DNA of 64,000 bases from Gerris lacustris (Eukaryota; Arthropoda; Insecta; Hemiptera; Gerridae). The notes beneath the pieces were generated by a model. It did no database searches. It saw nothing but the letters and a program-made list of their open reading frames with translations, and had not been told where the DNA came from. Shown here in pieces: positions 34,499 to 46,559 of this stretch (its first letter is position 1; each line of letters starts with the position of its first letter). A program made the position numbers and the translations under genes. Location: NCBI GenBank assembly GCA_951217055.1, contig OX578276.1:66980144-67044143 (forward strand), written 5' to 3'.

Positions 34499-34642
34499 TA
34501 TACCTGGAAATAAATGAGTTTAGAATCAATCAATTTGAAAAATTAATTTTCATAAATTAATTTTCTTCTGGAGGTTGTTATATAATTTTGTTTATCATTT
34601 ATGAATTATTATTAATGATAATGTAAGAATTGTTTTTAGCTT

Positions 34643-34745
34643 GCTAATGACCCAAGGAAGGGTTGAAATATCGCCAGAAATATAAATTAATGAGAAGTTA
34701 AAGGTTTTTATTAATGTAAGAAGTACCCATTAGACCATTACAGGA
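34643..34745 (+). repeat. Small repeat with hammerhead-like motif
   Basis: Contains CTAATGA, the stem CCC/GGG and TTGAAATATCGC (34645-34674), then ATTAGACCATTA at 34730-34741. It is related to the element at 41941-42109 in inverse orientation. Confidence 0.5.
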
Positions 34746-36762
34746 GATTCGCTTTGAAACAAAAATATCTGTGAAGGGTAATACATAACTAAAAAAAAAA
34801 TCGAGTTTTGAACCTTGAAATTTTAACGCTAAATAATTTTGGAACTATTTCGACTATTGAGATTAAATTCATCCCAATTATACCTCTCTATAAAATAAAT
34901 AACTTCCATAAATCTACTATTTTGATTAAAAATTTTCGTTCATTATCAAATATCTATTGAAGCGAGCTTAATGCATTAAAATAAACATTTAATATTAAGC
35001 AATTAATAGTTAATCTTGATGAGTTTATAGTTTAAAAAGATGATTGGAGTAGACGGTAGTGCCGGGTGGGAACTCACTTCACTTGAAAGGTTCTATAGGA
35101 GGGTTCCTAAAGGTGAGTCACATTCACAGCTAGTGGATCGACACGCGTATCCGTCACTATAGATAACAATATATTCATATTTCCTGGGATCTGGGACCGA
35201 GATTATATGAAAAAGTTAGTCTGAGTTTCTCGGACTGATTATATTTATTGATTATTTATTTTGCTTAATAATGAATTGGAGGATTTTTCGCATGTAATAA
35301 ATAGCCTCTTAACTGTGATTCACAGGGTATTTTATTCTTAATAATGGAATGAACAATATTTAATGAATTGTTGTTGTTTAAAAACTATTAAGGCGTTTCT
35401 TTTCATCGCTTGGCCTTTATAATAGGAAACCTCGCCACTAATTCATAGCATGAGCCCCGCTCGAAGTGTGGCTTAAACGCTAGTATTAAATAAAAATATT
35501 TATTGCACTGTCACCAATCTTTAAAAACTCATTGAAGGCAATCGAATAGCTAACGATGGAGAAAGGATGATATAAAATAATGACGAATTCACATTATTAG
35601 ACCTTGAGGACTCTGGTGGTGGTTCTGGAACTTTTTCTTTTTTTTGAGTTCTCTACTTCTTATTACCCAAGTAAATCCTATGTGACTGCACATGATAGTG
35701 ATGTTTTATACCTCATTCAGAAACGGGCCAAGTGTTAAGCAATAAAAATAAAAGAGTAGTCTTGCTCATGAAAGTAAATGTGAAGAGAAGTTATGGTCTA
35801 AAGAAGATGCAGACTTGGCCACAATGTAGGACATCACTACTTTGATATGCTGACTTTTTTGAGTGGTGGACTGGAACTTGGCCCTTTTTTCTTGGTTACG
35901 CTGAGGATCATGTTATCATGAATATCTAATTTCGACTTTCAGACAGTTTATACCTCATTTGTGTAGTTTTAATATGGAACTAGGATTGCTCAGATTGTAC
36001 CAGCTAACAAGTTCAGTTAGCTTAAACAAGATAATTGTATTCAAAACTTATACAACCTTGTGTAACGAAGGAATGATACAAATGCTTGATTGAAAATATC
36101 CCTTATTTGTTTTTCCTTAGTGTGAAGAAAGCTAAGGTAGCTGATAAAGAAGAAATAGATGGTCAAGTCACGTAAAGCCAATGGAATGTTTGGCTGTGGT
36201 TAGCTAATGAGCACCGCAGTAAGCAAGCACGACCTTAACACGTTAACCTCGTTTACACATAAATGCGGCAATTTACAAGAAACACTGTCCCGCTGCTCGT
36301 AGATTTAGGGTAACTCCTCATTAAATGGTGCAATGAAAGTAAGAGAACCATTAAACTGATATTCTTTTTTACCAACAACTAACTACCCTCAAACTTCCCT
36401 TAAATTGATCAATCTAATTATGGGTTTCACGTCATTTAGTTGGTTTTAATTATAATATCAATAAGATTGAAAGGGTACCTCCCACTCTTCAGTAACTGTA
36501 ATACTTTAGAACCTGTGAAAACTAGGTTTATATTTAAAAATGATTTTATTATAAAAAATGTTCTCTTATTATACATTTGGTTTTTCTACACTATCAATAC
36601 CTTATTTTAATCATATAGGAAACTTGAGTGTTTGTTTTTAAAAAATATTAAATATCTAGGAAGGATTGTATTCAATTTTTAAGATTATTGGTTGGGAATT
36701 ATTTGCAAAATATGCGGTGTTTCGAATATGTCAAATTAATTTCCATTTAATCCTATTCATTT
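34746..36762. other. Intergenic stretch
   Basis: AT-rich. 34990-35060 resembles 45670-45740 (GATGAGTTTATAGTTTAAA versus GATGAGTTGATAGTTAAA), hinting at another diverged repeat. No gene recognised. Confidence 0.35.
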
Positions 36763-36848
36763 ATTTACGGTAATGCTCAATCATAAATATTACATGATTT
36801 CAGATATTTACGGTAATGCTCAATGCATAAATATTACATGATTTCAGA
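36763..36848. repeat. 43 bp tandem duplication
   Basis: Two near-identical units starting at TTTACGGTAATGCTCAA and ending ACATGATTTCAGA, period 43. Confidence 0.85.
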
Positions 36849-37268
36849 CGCAAAGTAAACTAAGTTTATTACATATCTTCTTTTAATAGTCTTAAAACAG
36901 TAAAAGAGAAGAGAGTAGACGCGACTTAAGGCACCTCGAAGCCTTGAAATCTAAAGCTATCGCTATCGATTGACCGGACAAAGTGATACCGTTTGAATAA
37001 CATTAACTCGGTCAACTTGGTTCATTACAGCTACCTGAGAGTCACTACGTAACGTTTAAAGGTCATTTAAACAGCATTTAAATATACTTATTAACAATAT
37101 AAATTCTATGGGGCATTCTTTTATTGTGATGTGATAGTTTTAAAATGAATATCAAAGAAGATATTAATTTTTATAATTATCCTTATTATAATAACTCATA
37201 ATAATTAGGAATACAGAAATACGTCTCTACTAAAAGTAACATATGATTGTACAAGTGTTCTTCAGTGC
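36849..37268. other. Intergenic stretch
   Basis: No gene recognised. Confidence 0.35.
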
Positions 37269-37752
37269 CACTGAGGCGAGTGAAATCTATATAAATAAAA
37301 ATGTATGTCTGCCTGTCTCTTATGCCTGCCTAAACCGTTCATCCGATTGCGATAAAATTTTAGGGAATGGTTGGACGCATGCCCGGGAAGGTATGTGAGT
37401 TAGTAAAACTATGTTCCGATTTTGGTACACAGGGGTACGGGGTACAAATGTCAAAGAAATGAATGGAAAATACAGGAAAAATATTTCTATAATCTATATC
37501 TATCATCCGATTGCGATGACACTTTGCGGGTTGGTTGGACGCATGCCCGGGAAGGTTTCTGAGTTAGTAAAAACTATGTTCCGATTTTGGTATACAGGGG
37601 TACGGGGTACAAATGTCAAAGTAATGAAAACCTTTAATGATGCATATCGTTGAAAAGCTCTTTAAGAGTACTGTAATGGTTGGACGCATGACGGCCCGGA
37701 AATTATTAATGTTTATTAGGCGGTACAAAGTTCGCCGGGTCAGATAGTTATC
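37269..37752 (+). repeat. Helentron-like element with two internal units
   Basis: Starts CTATATAAATAAAAATGTATGTCTG and ends GGCGGTACAAAGTTCGCCGG. Inside, a ~150-base unit (TCATCCGATTGCGAT, GTTGGACGCATGCCCGGG, GGGGTACGGGGTACAAATG) occurs twice. Non-coding: the frame at 37411-37653 covers part of the two repeats. Confidence 0.65.
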
Positions 37753-39200
37753 TATACACTATAAAGCCGCATGGCTAACTCACTCACTCACTGACATTAA
37801 TATTTACCCACTTCCAGAAGAGCTAGAGACTTGAGGTTTGCGCCATTCGACGCGCAATGTCCATATTGTGAACCAAAATAAGTATAAAAAGTTTACTTTT
37901 CCCACTCCTACCCCCCCCCCCCCCTTCCCCCCCCCCCCCCCCCCCCTAAAAAAATAAAAATGGCCGACTTGATTTTTAAGCTGTTTTGGGGCTTGTTGCG
38001 GCTAAACGGTAAGTCGTATTGGAAAACAGATAGCACCAGCGGTAACTGAATTTAAAAGATCTACAACTTTGGTTCTATGACTTTTTGTCGTACCTCTATC
38101 GGTTGTACCCTAAATGCTGATAACTTTGGATTTTTTTTTGTTTTTATTTTTTTCTATTTTTGACTTTGAATGGCCGTAGTTTCTAAAATTGTTGACTGAT
38201 TTTTTTCTGATTGAGGCGCTTGAATCTCACACTAATGCTCTTTAAATTGAGTATATTTTATTTCATTAGTTCATCCTATTTGCTGAGAACATGAGAGTAC
38301 ACTTTTTCTTGTGTGCCGTGTCACGTGAACACTTTTTTGGTTTTTAATATGGTGTCATATATCATTTTAAACGCCTTGATTTGTGCATTAAAGCTATTAT
38401 ATTTATTTATTTTTAAAAAATGTTGTACACGTACTTTTGTACCAATTTATAATTTTGTTGTAGGTTAAAGGGTTTAAATCATTTTTTGTTATTAGGTTAT
38501 TTTATTTATATTTGTTTATTAGTTACATTAATGCCCTTTTGTATTGTTTGTTTTTTTAAAAATAAAATTTTGGTACCTTAGGCCTTAGAGTACAGATGAG
38601 GTACAAATGTCAAAGTTAATCTTTTATCATATGATGTATATCGTTGAAAAGCTCTTGAATAGTGGATTAATTTTCGTTACGTTCTATTTTGTGGTATTTT
38701 TAGTTTCGAGGGGGGTAAAATTGAAAAAAACTGTTTATATATCGGTTTTTACGATTTTTTTTTTTTTTTTTAATTAAATTTATTATAAGTGCGTTAACAG
38801 TTGGTGCATGTTGAAGGCTTTGTTTCTCCGAAAAATCTTGGTTAGTACCAAAGTTATTATATATTTAAATATGGGAATATGTCCGATCTTACCATCCTCT
38901 CCCGTCGCTACTGTCACCCCACCTTACTCAATCCCCTCTACAACTCCACAGATACTAGCTCAGCTTCTCTAGACGTTAATAGCTTTCATACTTTGTTTCT
39001 TTGTTTGCTTTATCGTTTGTTTATTTTGTCATTTATAGAGTGTGATTTGTAACAGTATAATTAATCCACCTGATGGCTACAATATCCCACAACCTCCTAC
39101 AACATTACAAGATCTTACAAGTACCAACTACTTTACAAGTACCTGGCATATATCTACCTGGCCACTCGACGGGCAAAGGCTGGCTGTAGGCCAGCCAAGA
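37753..39200 (+). repeat. Second Helentron-like repeat, poly(C) inside
   Basis: CTAACTCACTCACTCACTGAC near the start, long C tracts at 37909-37946, a family phrase (GAGGTACAAATGTCAAAG) at 38597-38614. Near the end a hairpin GGCTGGC/GCCAGCC lies at 39178-39196, just before the next element's TCTATATATATAAAA start. Boundaries are inferred. Confidence 0.5.
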
Positions 39201-40397
39201 CCGGCGAGTCTATATATATAAAACTGAGAGTGACATTGACTGACTGACTGATCACTCATTCTCCTACTTCTCATTGACATAGAGATTTGAAATTTGGTAT
39301 ATAGATAGAGAGTACCATAAATAGAAAAGTAGATAAATAGAGAAAAGTACCATAAATAGAAAACTGATTTGTATTCATTTAATTATAATCTATCACTGAT
39401 AATGTCTAAATAAGTTTCCTAAGAAATTAAATCACATTTAAACTTGTTTAGCTTATTGAAAATTATTCTTTGAATCTGATCAGAATAAAAATGGAAATAC
39501 TACTGTTTAATCCAATCAGCCCAACAAAAATTAAATAATAATAAAATCTATTATTTAGCTTAACGTGTTTAATGATGTTAAATACTAGGTACAATATTGT
39601 AGCAGATTATTCCATGAATAAATATAAATATGTTTATTTGCCATAATATTGTTGCGAGAAAGAAAAAAAAATAGTTTTAATTTTAGTCACTACTGCACAA
39701 TTGCTGACAATTTATTCTTATGATACGCATACACTTGTGTTTAACGATAATGATCTTACAGCACAAAGTAGTAGACATTTATACCGTCAAATGAAAGCAT
39801 ATACTAATTATAAACTTGTGCGTGAACTTTCTTAATCGTAATTAATCGAATATAATTAGAAAGAAAGGGACGAGAACAATTACAAAAGTGGTTGAGAAGA
39901 ACTTTGTAATTTCCATGATAAAAAGCAAGGGAAGGGTAGAAAAGTGGGGAAGTACTGTGGGGTTAGATGTTATTCAAGTAGGAGGTAATATAGCCTAAAT
40001 ACCCTTGGAAATGGGAATCTTTAGACCATTCTATCCTCGGGGGTAACAAGCTTACTCCTGCAGGAGCACCCAGGCCCTAGGCCCTAGCTAACCTTCCCTC
40101 GGGGGCCCCGACCTTCCCTACTAACTCAATAACCACTCATTTTCCTTAATATTTCCTTAATATCTACCAGATTCTACTTGCCCTTCATACCATATTTTCT
40201 TGTACCCTTTCCTTTAAAGCCCTTTCTCTTCTTCTCTTGTTGAAATTTAACGCAATCTTTCCGGGTGTAATAGGAGTGGTATTGAATAGAAGGATTTTAA
40301 AAGAGAACGCAGCTAGAGAAAACATATAAAAGCATAAAACCCTTCTTTCGTTTGACCTTTCGCAATATAATATAGTTATTTAAAAAAAATCGTCTTC
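39201..40397. other. Third Helentron-like start, then intergenic
   Basis: 39208-39330 begins TCTATATATATAAAACTGAG and ACTGACTGACTG and continues with a TTTGAAATTTGGTATA phrase typical of these repeats, then AT-rich sequence. 39300-39360 contains a short imperfect duplication (TACCATAAATAGAAAA). No gene. Confidence 0.4.
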
Positions 40398-40798
40398 AAA
40401 TTAGTGTGGCACATAGCTTCCTCACGTCCTATTATATAGGATAAATTGCATTAGATTCGGATCTATTTCGTTTCCCAGCGGGGTCAAACTTATTTTTATG
40501 TAATATTAAATGTGCGCAGACGGTTGTCATAAAATATGAGACCATCCGTGAGCTAATTTCGACAAACCTATCTAAATTTCTTCAAACTTGGATGAGAACT
40601 TTTTAAGATATAGGTGTACAAACAAAGTTTGTGTCCATGCGGAAGATAAATAATTGTACGCAAAAGTTTAAAAAATAGTATGGAACCAACGAAAGGTTTT
40701 ATGACCTACTAAAATCAGACCAGCAGTTTTTAAGAAATTCTGAGACATAAAAAGATTTAGCTCTTCAAAATGAAGACCAAAATCGTTGCTTCCGCTAC
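40398..40798 (-). repeat. Repeat family A, diverged inverted copy
   Basis: Starts AAATTAGTGTGGCACATAGC, contains GTGCGCAGACGGTTG, and ends near GTTGCTTCCGCTAC, the complement of the family head. Confidence 0.6.
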
Positions 40799-40936
40799 TA
40801 ATAAACTAATAAATACACGATTTAAAATTAGATATTGTTGCATAATACAACGTAAAGAATTTTAATATAATCACTTACAAATATTAAATCAACGAAGGCT
40901 GGTTGAATAAATACATAAAGTCTCTCCACAAATATA

Positions 40937-41053
40937 TCTATCTATATTATTAAAAAAGTTTTTTAAACAAACAAATATGTCAAATTATGCGAAGGTTCAA
41001 GGTGGCGGTCGCTTTTCGAGGTGCGAAGCGAGTAGGGGGCAGAGCCCCCTAGT
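40937..41053 (+). mobile_element. 117 bp mini-Helitron candidate
   Basis: It starts TCTATCTATATTATTAAAA after an A and ends with the hairpin AGGGGGC-AGA-GCCCCCT merging into CTAGT, followed by T. Helitrons start TC, end in a hairpin plus CTRRT, and insert between A and T; all are met. GCGAAGCGAGTAGGGGGC before the end is a word I associate with Helitron termini. Far too short to encode Rep/helicase. Confidence 0.6.
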
Positions 41054-41340
41054 TTTAATAAATATAATCTTTCAATATATCTATAAATCATCATTAGAAT
41101 CCAAAGTAAAGAAGGGGCAAGCTATCGGCAGAAGACTTGTCGAGACCAATTTAAGTTAGTTGTTCAGATAGCAAGATAGTGGAATATAATAGGCCCCAGA
41201 CAATCCCGGAAAACTTTCCTTCATCAGGTCTGAGTTGAACCCTAATGAAATGAATACTAAATTTCATGAGAAATTGTTTATTGATTCATTGCCTCCAAAA
41301 GTAAAACTTAAACAATAAATTATTATATTTTATATATATA
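41054..41340. other. Intergenic stretch ending in short TA repeat
   Basis: No gene recognised. Confidence 0.35.
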
Positions 41341-41733
41341 TTAATAAAGTACAAGTGACTGAATAATAATTTCATTTGCCTTTTTGGGTTGTTATCTTCA
41401 TAGAGGAATTGAAGATATTATATTGTTAATTTGTTTCTGTTTAAACTCCTAACTTTTAAAGTTAAATTAAATAAAATAGAAAGTGATTAACTGCAGCCAT
41501 ACATTGAGTGCCTTTTAAACTTACCTATCGGAAACCGGGGCAACGTAGCTCAATTTGGGACTTATAGACTTTGTCTGGGAAAGTTCAAAGTTAGTTTCAA
41601 GTTGACAATCAAACTCTGTTTAAACTCACGATTGAAATTACATTGAAGTTATTAGAAGTGGATTCAAATTGACAACTACTGAAAACAAACTTACTCTTAA
41701 TTGATCATTTATATTACTTACATATTTCTAAAC
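41341..41733. repeat. 393 bp repeat, copy 1
   Basis: Aligns without gaps to 62997-63389 (offset 21656) with about three substitutions. Directly preceded by a TATATATA stretch, as is copy 2. No ORF. Confidence 0.9.
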
Positions 41734-41940
41734 CAGACTTATTCTGCAAATTTGATAGTCAAATAATGATGATTGTGATTTTATACGAAAGAAATAATTA
41801 TAGTCTAAAATATATTTTTACAGATAAATACATTCTAATAACAAAATATTTTCTTGAATTTTTAGTTTTTAAATAATATTATATTTTACTAAATTTGTTT
41901 GTAATTAAGTTTAACCTTTTTTGTATATTATTTTACTTTG

Positions 41941-42109
41941 ATTTCTTTCCATGGTCTAACGGTCATTCAGAAAAAAAACGTATTAAAAAGCGATATTTCA
42001 ACTCCAACTAGGGTCATAATCAAGCTTATTAAATTTTCTTGAATTACATTAAAAGAATGGGAACTTAAAGTTTTTATTTATAAATACCAGTTAGACCATG
42101 GAAGGAAAT
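41941..42109 (-). mobile_element. 169 bp element with inverted ends and hammerhead-like motif
   Basis: Ends ATTTCTTTCCATGGTCTAAC and its complement (one mismatch). The minus strand contains CTTGATTATGACCC...GTTGAAATATCGC at 41990-42024. Related to 34643-34745. Confidence 0.6.
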
Positions 42110-42318
42110 ACATAGTGAAAAATGTTTACTATTAAATAATAACAACTAATAGTTTGATTTCCATATTCCTAAATATGCGATTGACTGGTCCAATAAAATG
42201 CCTTGAGTCCTTTATATCTTTATTTTTATAAAAATTAAATTTTTGATTCTCTAATTTAATGTGATACAATATTGTAATTCACGTATAAAATTATTATCGC
42301 TGAAGGGATGTTGTAAAA
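42110..42318. other. Intergenic stretch
   Basis: AT-rich, no gene. Confidence 0.35.
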
Positions 42319-42609
42319 CGTGAATCAATTTTACATTAGAAACGTTTCAACTATTATTGTAAAGTCGTCTTCAGACGTTTTTTTTTAAATTTACTAAAAG
42401 AACAATAACATTACAATTAGTTACAAAATTGAACATAAGTTATGAACACTATTATTCTTAGTAATCTCATTTCCTTTCTTTTTTATATATTAATAATATC
42501 CAATTTTAATTTTATACTTTTATATAACATTAAATGTTGTAATAATAAAATTGTTATATAATGTCAATAAAAGAGTTCAATAAAAAAAGAAAGGAACTGA
42601 GACGACTAG

Positions 42610-42611
<2 letters not shown>

Positions 42612-42695
<84 letters not shown>

Positions 42696-42718
42696 GTGTG
42701 TGTGTGTGAGTGTGTGTA
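42612..42718. repeat. (TA)n / (TG)n microsatellite
   Basis: About 80 bases of TA followed by GGTGTGTGTGTGTGAGTGTG. Confidence 0.95.
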
Positions 42719-42733
42719 ACTAATTGTAATTTT

Positions 42734-43331
42734 GCTTCCGAGCTTACCGAAGGTAACGGAAGCATTGTGTTCACTTTTGAAAACAAAAAAGTTTTATGCC
42801 TCCGATTTTAAAAATTCCAAGACAGAAATCCGTTTCAGACATCAGGGAACATTTTTGGTTCCGTGTCTGTCTGTCTGTCTGTTGTCTGTCTGTCTGTCTG
42901 TCTGTCGGTCTGTGTGTCCGCGAATCGTGAAACGTGCGACGATAACTTGAGTAAATGTTGCCCGATTTTGATGAAATTTGGTAGACATGTTTATTTTACC
43001 AATGCTCAGGTCGAGTTCGTTGGACAACGTTATCCGTTCAAGCGTTCACGCGCAGCGCTCGCGTAAACGTGAACTTCAAATTTAAAATTGGAATTTTTGG
43101 TCGGGGAAAAAATCAAACCTTATCAATTCAATGATACGAACATTTTTTTCAAATACAATGTTTTTGTAAAACCTACAGCGACACCCTTATAAAGTGTTAA
43201 AGATCGCTAAAAAAATGTTAATTGTTCTTACACAATAAACAATATAACAATAAAGTAATTAAACTTTAATGTTAATATAACAATAAAGTACATGATAGGA
43301 TGCGAGGAACCTATGTGCCACACTAATTGGC
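42734..43331 (+). repeat. Repeat family A, full copy
   Basis: Same head hairpin as at 30419 (GCTTCCG/CGGAAGC), a long CTGT tract (42865-42910), GATGAAATTTGGTAGAC, and the end GGATGCGAGGAACCTATGTG then CCACACTAATTGGC. The frames over the CTGT tract are repeat artefacts. Confidence 0.75.
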
Positions 43332-43437
43332 AGTGTATTTTAATTGTTTTTTTTTTAGTATATTTAAAAAAAAATACAACTGAAGACGACTTTACAATAA
43401 AATTTGAAACTTTTCTAATAAAATATTGATTCATGTT

Positions 43438-44443
43438 TTATTATAGCTCTTCAGCCATCTAATACTTATATAAGATCTTTTTTTCCAAAACCTATTTTCT
43501 GTAAAACTTTAGCACACATATTTTCTTCTCCAAAAATGTATTTGTCTTATAATAATTAATTTATTTTTGTTTCAGGTAAAAAACCAGTAATATTCAAATA
43601 TATATATCAGGTAATATTATTGACAATATTTAAGTAGTTATTTTAATATTTATAAAAAATATTGAACTTATAAAAACTATTATTGAACTTATAAAAACTA
43701 TTATTGAACTTCTGTCTAATACAAAACTTTATTATATACATGAGTTCATAATTACTTGCTCGAGTGTTCACTCATTATTATTTGTTTTCGTGGTTACGAT
43801 TTATTAAAAATTAACATTTTATCGAAATTTACCATAAAAATACATGACAGTCGGCAGACACGAATTATATACCACCCTTTATTGGACTCGTAAAACATAT
43901 TAATCCATCATAATCTCAAAAATCAAGATTCATCATCACAATAAGTCCTCTCAAGAATATATTTATAATACTATACAAGATAGTTAATGTTATGTTTTAC
44001 CATAGGTACGCACAATGTACAATAACTGTTCACTGAGACATTAATTAAGACACGAGTCATGAATATGAAGTATAAGAAACGAAGACGAAAGACGGAAGAC
44101 GAAATACATGAGCGCGATACAGAATGGAGTCGAGACCGGTACATCTGTGAATTTGAAAACCTCCCAGAACCCAGAATCATATCACCGAGCTTACATGTAT
44201 TGCAGGTTGCATACATAACAGTTAACATTACTAATGATAAGATATATAGTTATTTATTAATTAAATCATTCTATTTCAAAAATTAGATTTTTACTTCAAA
44301 TTTTGAAATTAACATATTTTGTAATTATTATTATTCTATTCTTTATTTAGCCCTTTTCTTTATTTTTTCCCCTTCTCCAAATTTTGGAGAAGGGAATAAA
44401 TATTTATTTACTAATATATCATCACATAAATATTAAGAACAAC
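43438..44443. other. Intergenic stretch
   Basis: AT-rich. A GC-richer segment at 44050-44200 has overlapping frames on both strands with no recognisable domain. Confidence 0.35.
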
Positions 44444-44680
44444 TACAGTCTATAAGATTAGAGTTGGCATAATCGAAGGCGGGAAAATTTTGAGAGGGAA
44501 ACGATTTTATTGGTCCTCCATCTTGAATGCAACTTTAGAAAAAAAATGCCCTACTCTACCCCTGTTCCACAAAACATATAACATGGCAACACTGATTTTC
44601 CCTTTTTATTACCCCAAAACTACCTCCACATTTGTTGTTTCCCGCCTTCGATTGTGCCAACTCTAATCTTATAGACTGTA
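44444..44680. mobile_element. 237 bp MITE with ~44 bp TIRs
   Basis: Inverted ends start TACAGTCTATAAGATTAG and extend at least 41 bases with one mismatch. TA forms the outer bases, fitting a Tc1/mariner-like TA target. No ORF. Confidence 0.85.
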
Positions 44681-46559
44681 CTTTACTCTTTTTACAATTA
44701 GTATTAACTTTTGACACTCAGATTAACCAACCTATATGAGGAAAAAAGCCTGTGGGAGGGGTGGATCAAGTGTAATTTTTAGTTGGCCCGACCTTCTCGA
44801 ATTCAAAATTTAGAGCTCTCCTCCACATTTTTAATTTTTTTCGATTTTCCGCGATTTCAAAGGTTAATTCTAATTATAAAAAAGTTTAGATGCGAAAATG
44901 TATAAAATTTTTCTTCATATCTATCTCTCTTTAAGAGAGTGTGAACTATTCACATAATCTTACACATACGTTTTAAAATTAACAGACTGCTTAAACATTA
45001 TAATTACTAATAATCAATTTTTCAGATAAAATACCTTTACATCGTAACTAACATTATCTATCGTATATTTAGTAATACTTCACACCTCTAATCTTAATTT
45101 CGGCATAAGCATAGTCTTATCCAGGCAATTCTGCTGCATAAATGAGATCCTGGGACACAACATTAACTATAGGGTTTATTTTAACAGTGATATGTTTCTA
45201 CCTAGCACAGCATAGTTCAAAGTTAGCTTGCCCTCGTCAGTGAAGTATTTATAGCTCGGGTACTTCATGCATAATTAGCCTTAAATAGGGCCCACTAGTC
45301 CGGTTAAATATGAAGACAAAGCAATATCATCTAACTTTATAATCTCTTGGGGACCATATATACTCAGCGTAACAACGCTATCATAATCATTTACATGAAA
45401 TAATTAAAAAAAAACATTTAAAATTTGAAAAAAAAAACAAAAAAAACGCAATAACAAAATCCAAAAGTGCCTTATATTTTAAGTGATTATGGTTCTATAA
45501 TTTCCTTTATTAACTTTCTGCGTAAGCTAAGAATCATGATTTGTAGTGTCCACGAAGTAGTTACTAGAATAACACCTGTGGGATTTAATTTTGTAGTGTA
45601 TTTAATTTTTGTAATTTATAAGTACAAAAATAATGATATAAAATAAATATGTATATTGAATATTGAGAAAATAGACAATCATGATGAGTTGATAGTTAAA
45701 GAGTATGATTGTAATAGAGAGTCTAGTAGTGAGGAAGCCACCATGTATTCTTCCACCCATACTTCAGAGACGGGGGCTTTTAAAAGTGTGTTTGTTAATC
45801 TCACATTTATTAATGGCGTCAAATTTGATTGATTTTAACGAAATTCGGCTCACACGTGCGTCTCAGCATTTGTGAACACTATAGTTTTTGATAAATTTCT
45901 GACTATGTAATTTCAAAATGGCGGCCAATATGACAGACGATTAAACATAAAAGTTTTAGTCAGTATGACGTGTTATACATAATTGTAAATATATTTAATA
46001 TCAGGAAAAGAATATGTACCTATAAAAAAAATTAATTTAATACTTTCTAGATGGACCTATATGGCGTTTTTTTTACAACAAATATGGCCGAAATGAGGGA
46101 GTTAAGAAAAACGTTCATTTAAAAAAAAAATGTAGAAGCCAGGGGGACACTAAATGCAAAAATCCATTGTATGACATGTTACATATCACTTTGAAGCTTT
46201 TGTTTAGGTATAGTAGGAATATGCATGTTTTCGAAAAAATAAATATGCCCGATATAAGAGCACAATTCTTCGCAATTTCTTTATCCACCGCATCTAGTAT
46301 TTCAGAATTAAAAGTGTCAATAAATGTTATTGACTACTTTTAGTCTACAAAAATTATGAAAAAAAAAATTAACATAAAATAAAATTATCCTAACATCAAC
46401 AGCTTCATCCAGGTTACGATCTACCTATGTTTTGCGTTCGTTTTAAAGTTTGTTTTTTTTAAATGTGGAAACCTGGGGACACTAAATGCAGAAAATACAG
46501 CATTTCTTGTGATTTTCTCGAGGGATCGGCAAAAGTTGATTTTTTTATTTTTATTTTAT
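44681..46559. other. Intergenic stretch with diverged repeats
   Basis: 45185-45245 on the minus strand carries CACTGACGAGGGCAAGC ... GTAGAAACATATC, with hammerhead-like boxes. 45900-46200 has AAATGGCGGCCAATATG and ATATGGCCGAAATG phrases seen in other dispersed repeats. No gene. Confidence 0.4.

Larger units (their letters stand above)
42319..43437. repeat. Inverted-repeat structure enclosing microsatellite and family A
   Basis: About 56-base arms (42319-42374 and 43380-43436) are inverted copies at roughly 84% identity. Each includes CTGAAGACGACTTTACAA and a GAAAC box. The interior holds the TA/TG microsatellite and a complete family A copy, so several elements are nested. Confidence 0.55.

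Noticed and set aside
37909..37946. Poly(C) tracts as a functional G-quadruplex element
   Set aside because: Uninterrupted homopolymer inside a repeat; simple slippage explains it and nothing regulatory is adjacent.
43971..44286. Overlapping 85- and 75-codon frames on opposite strands
   Set aside because: No recognisable domain and no repeat or conservation support.
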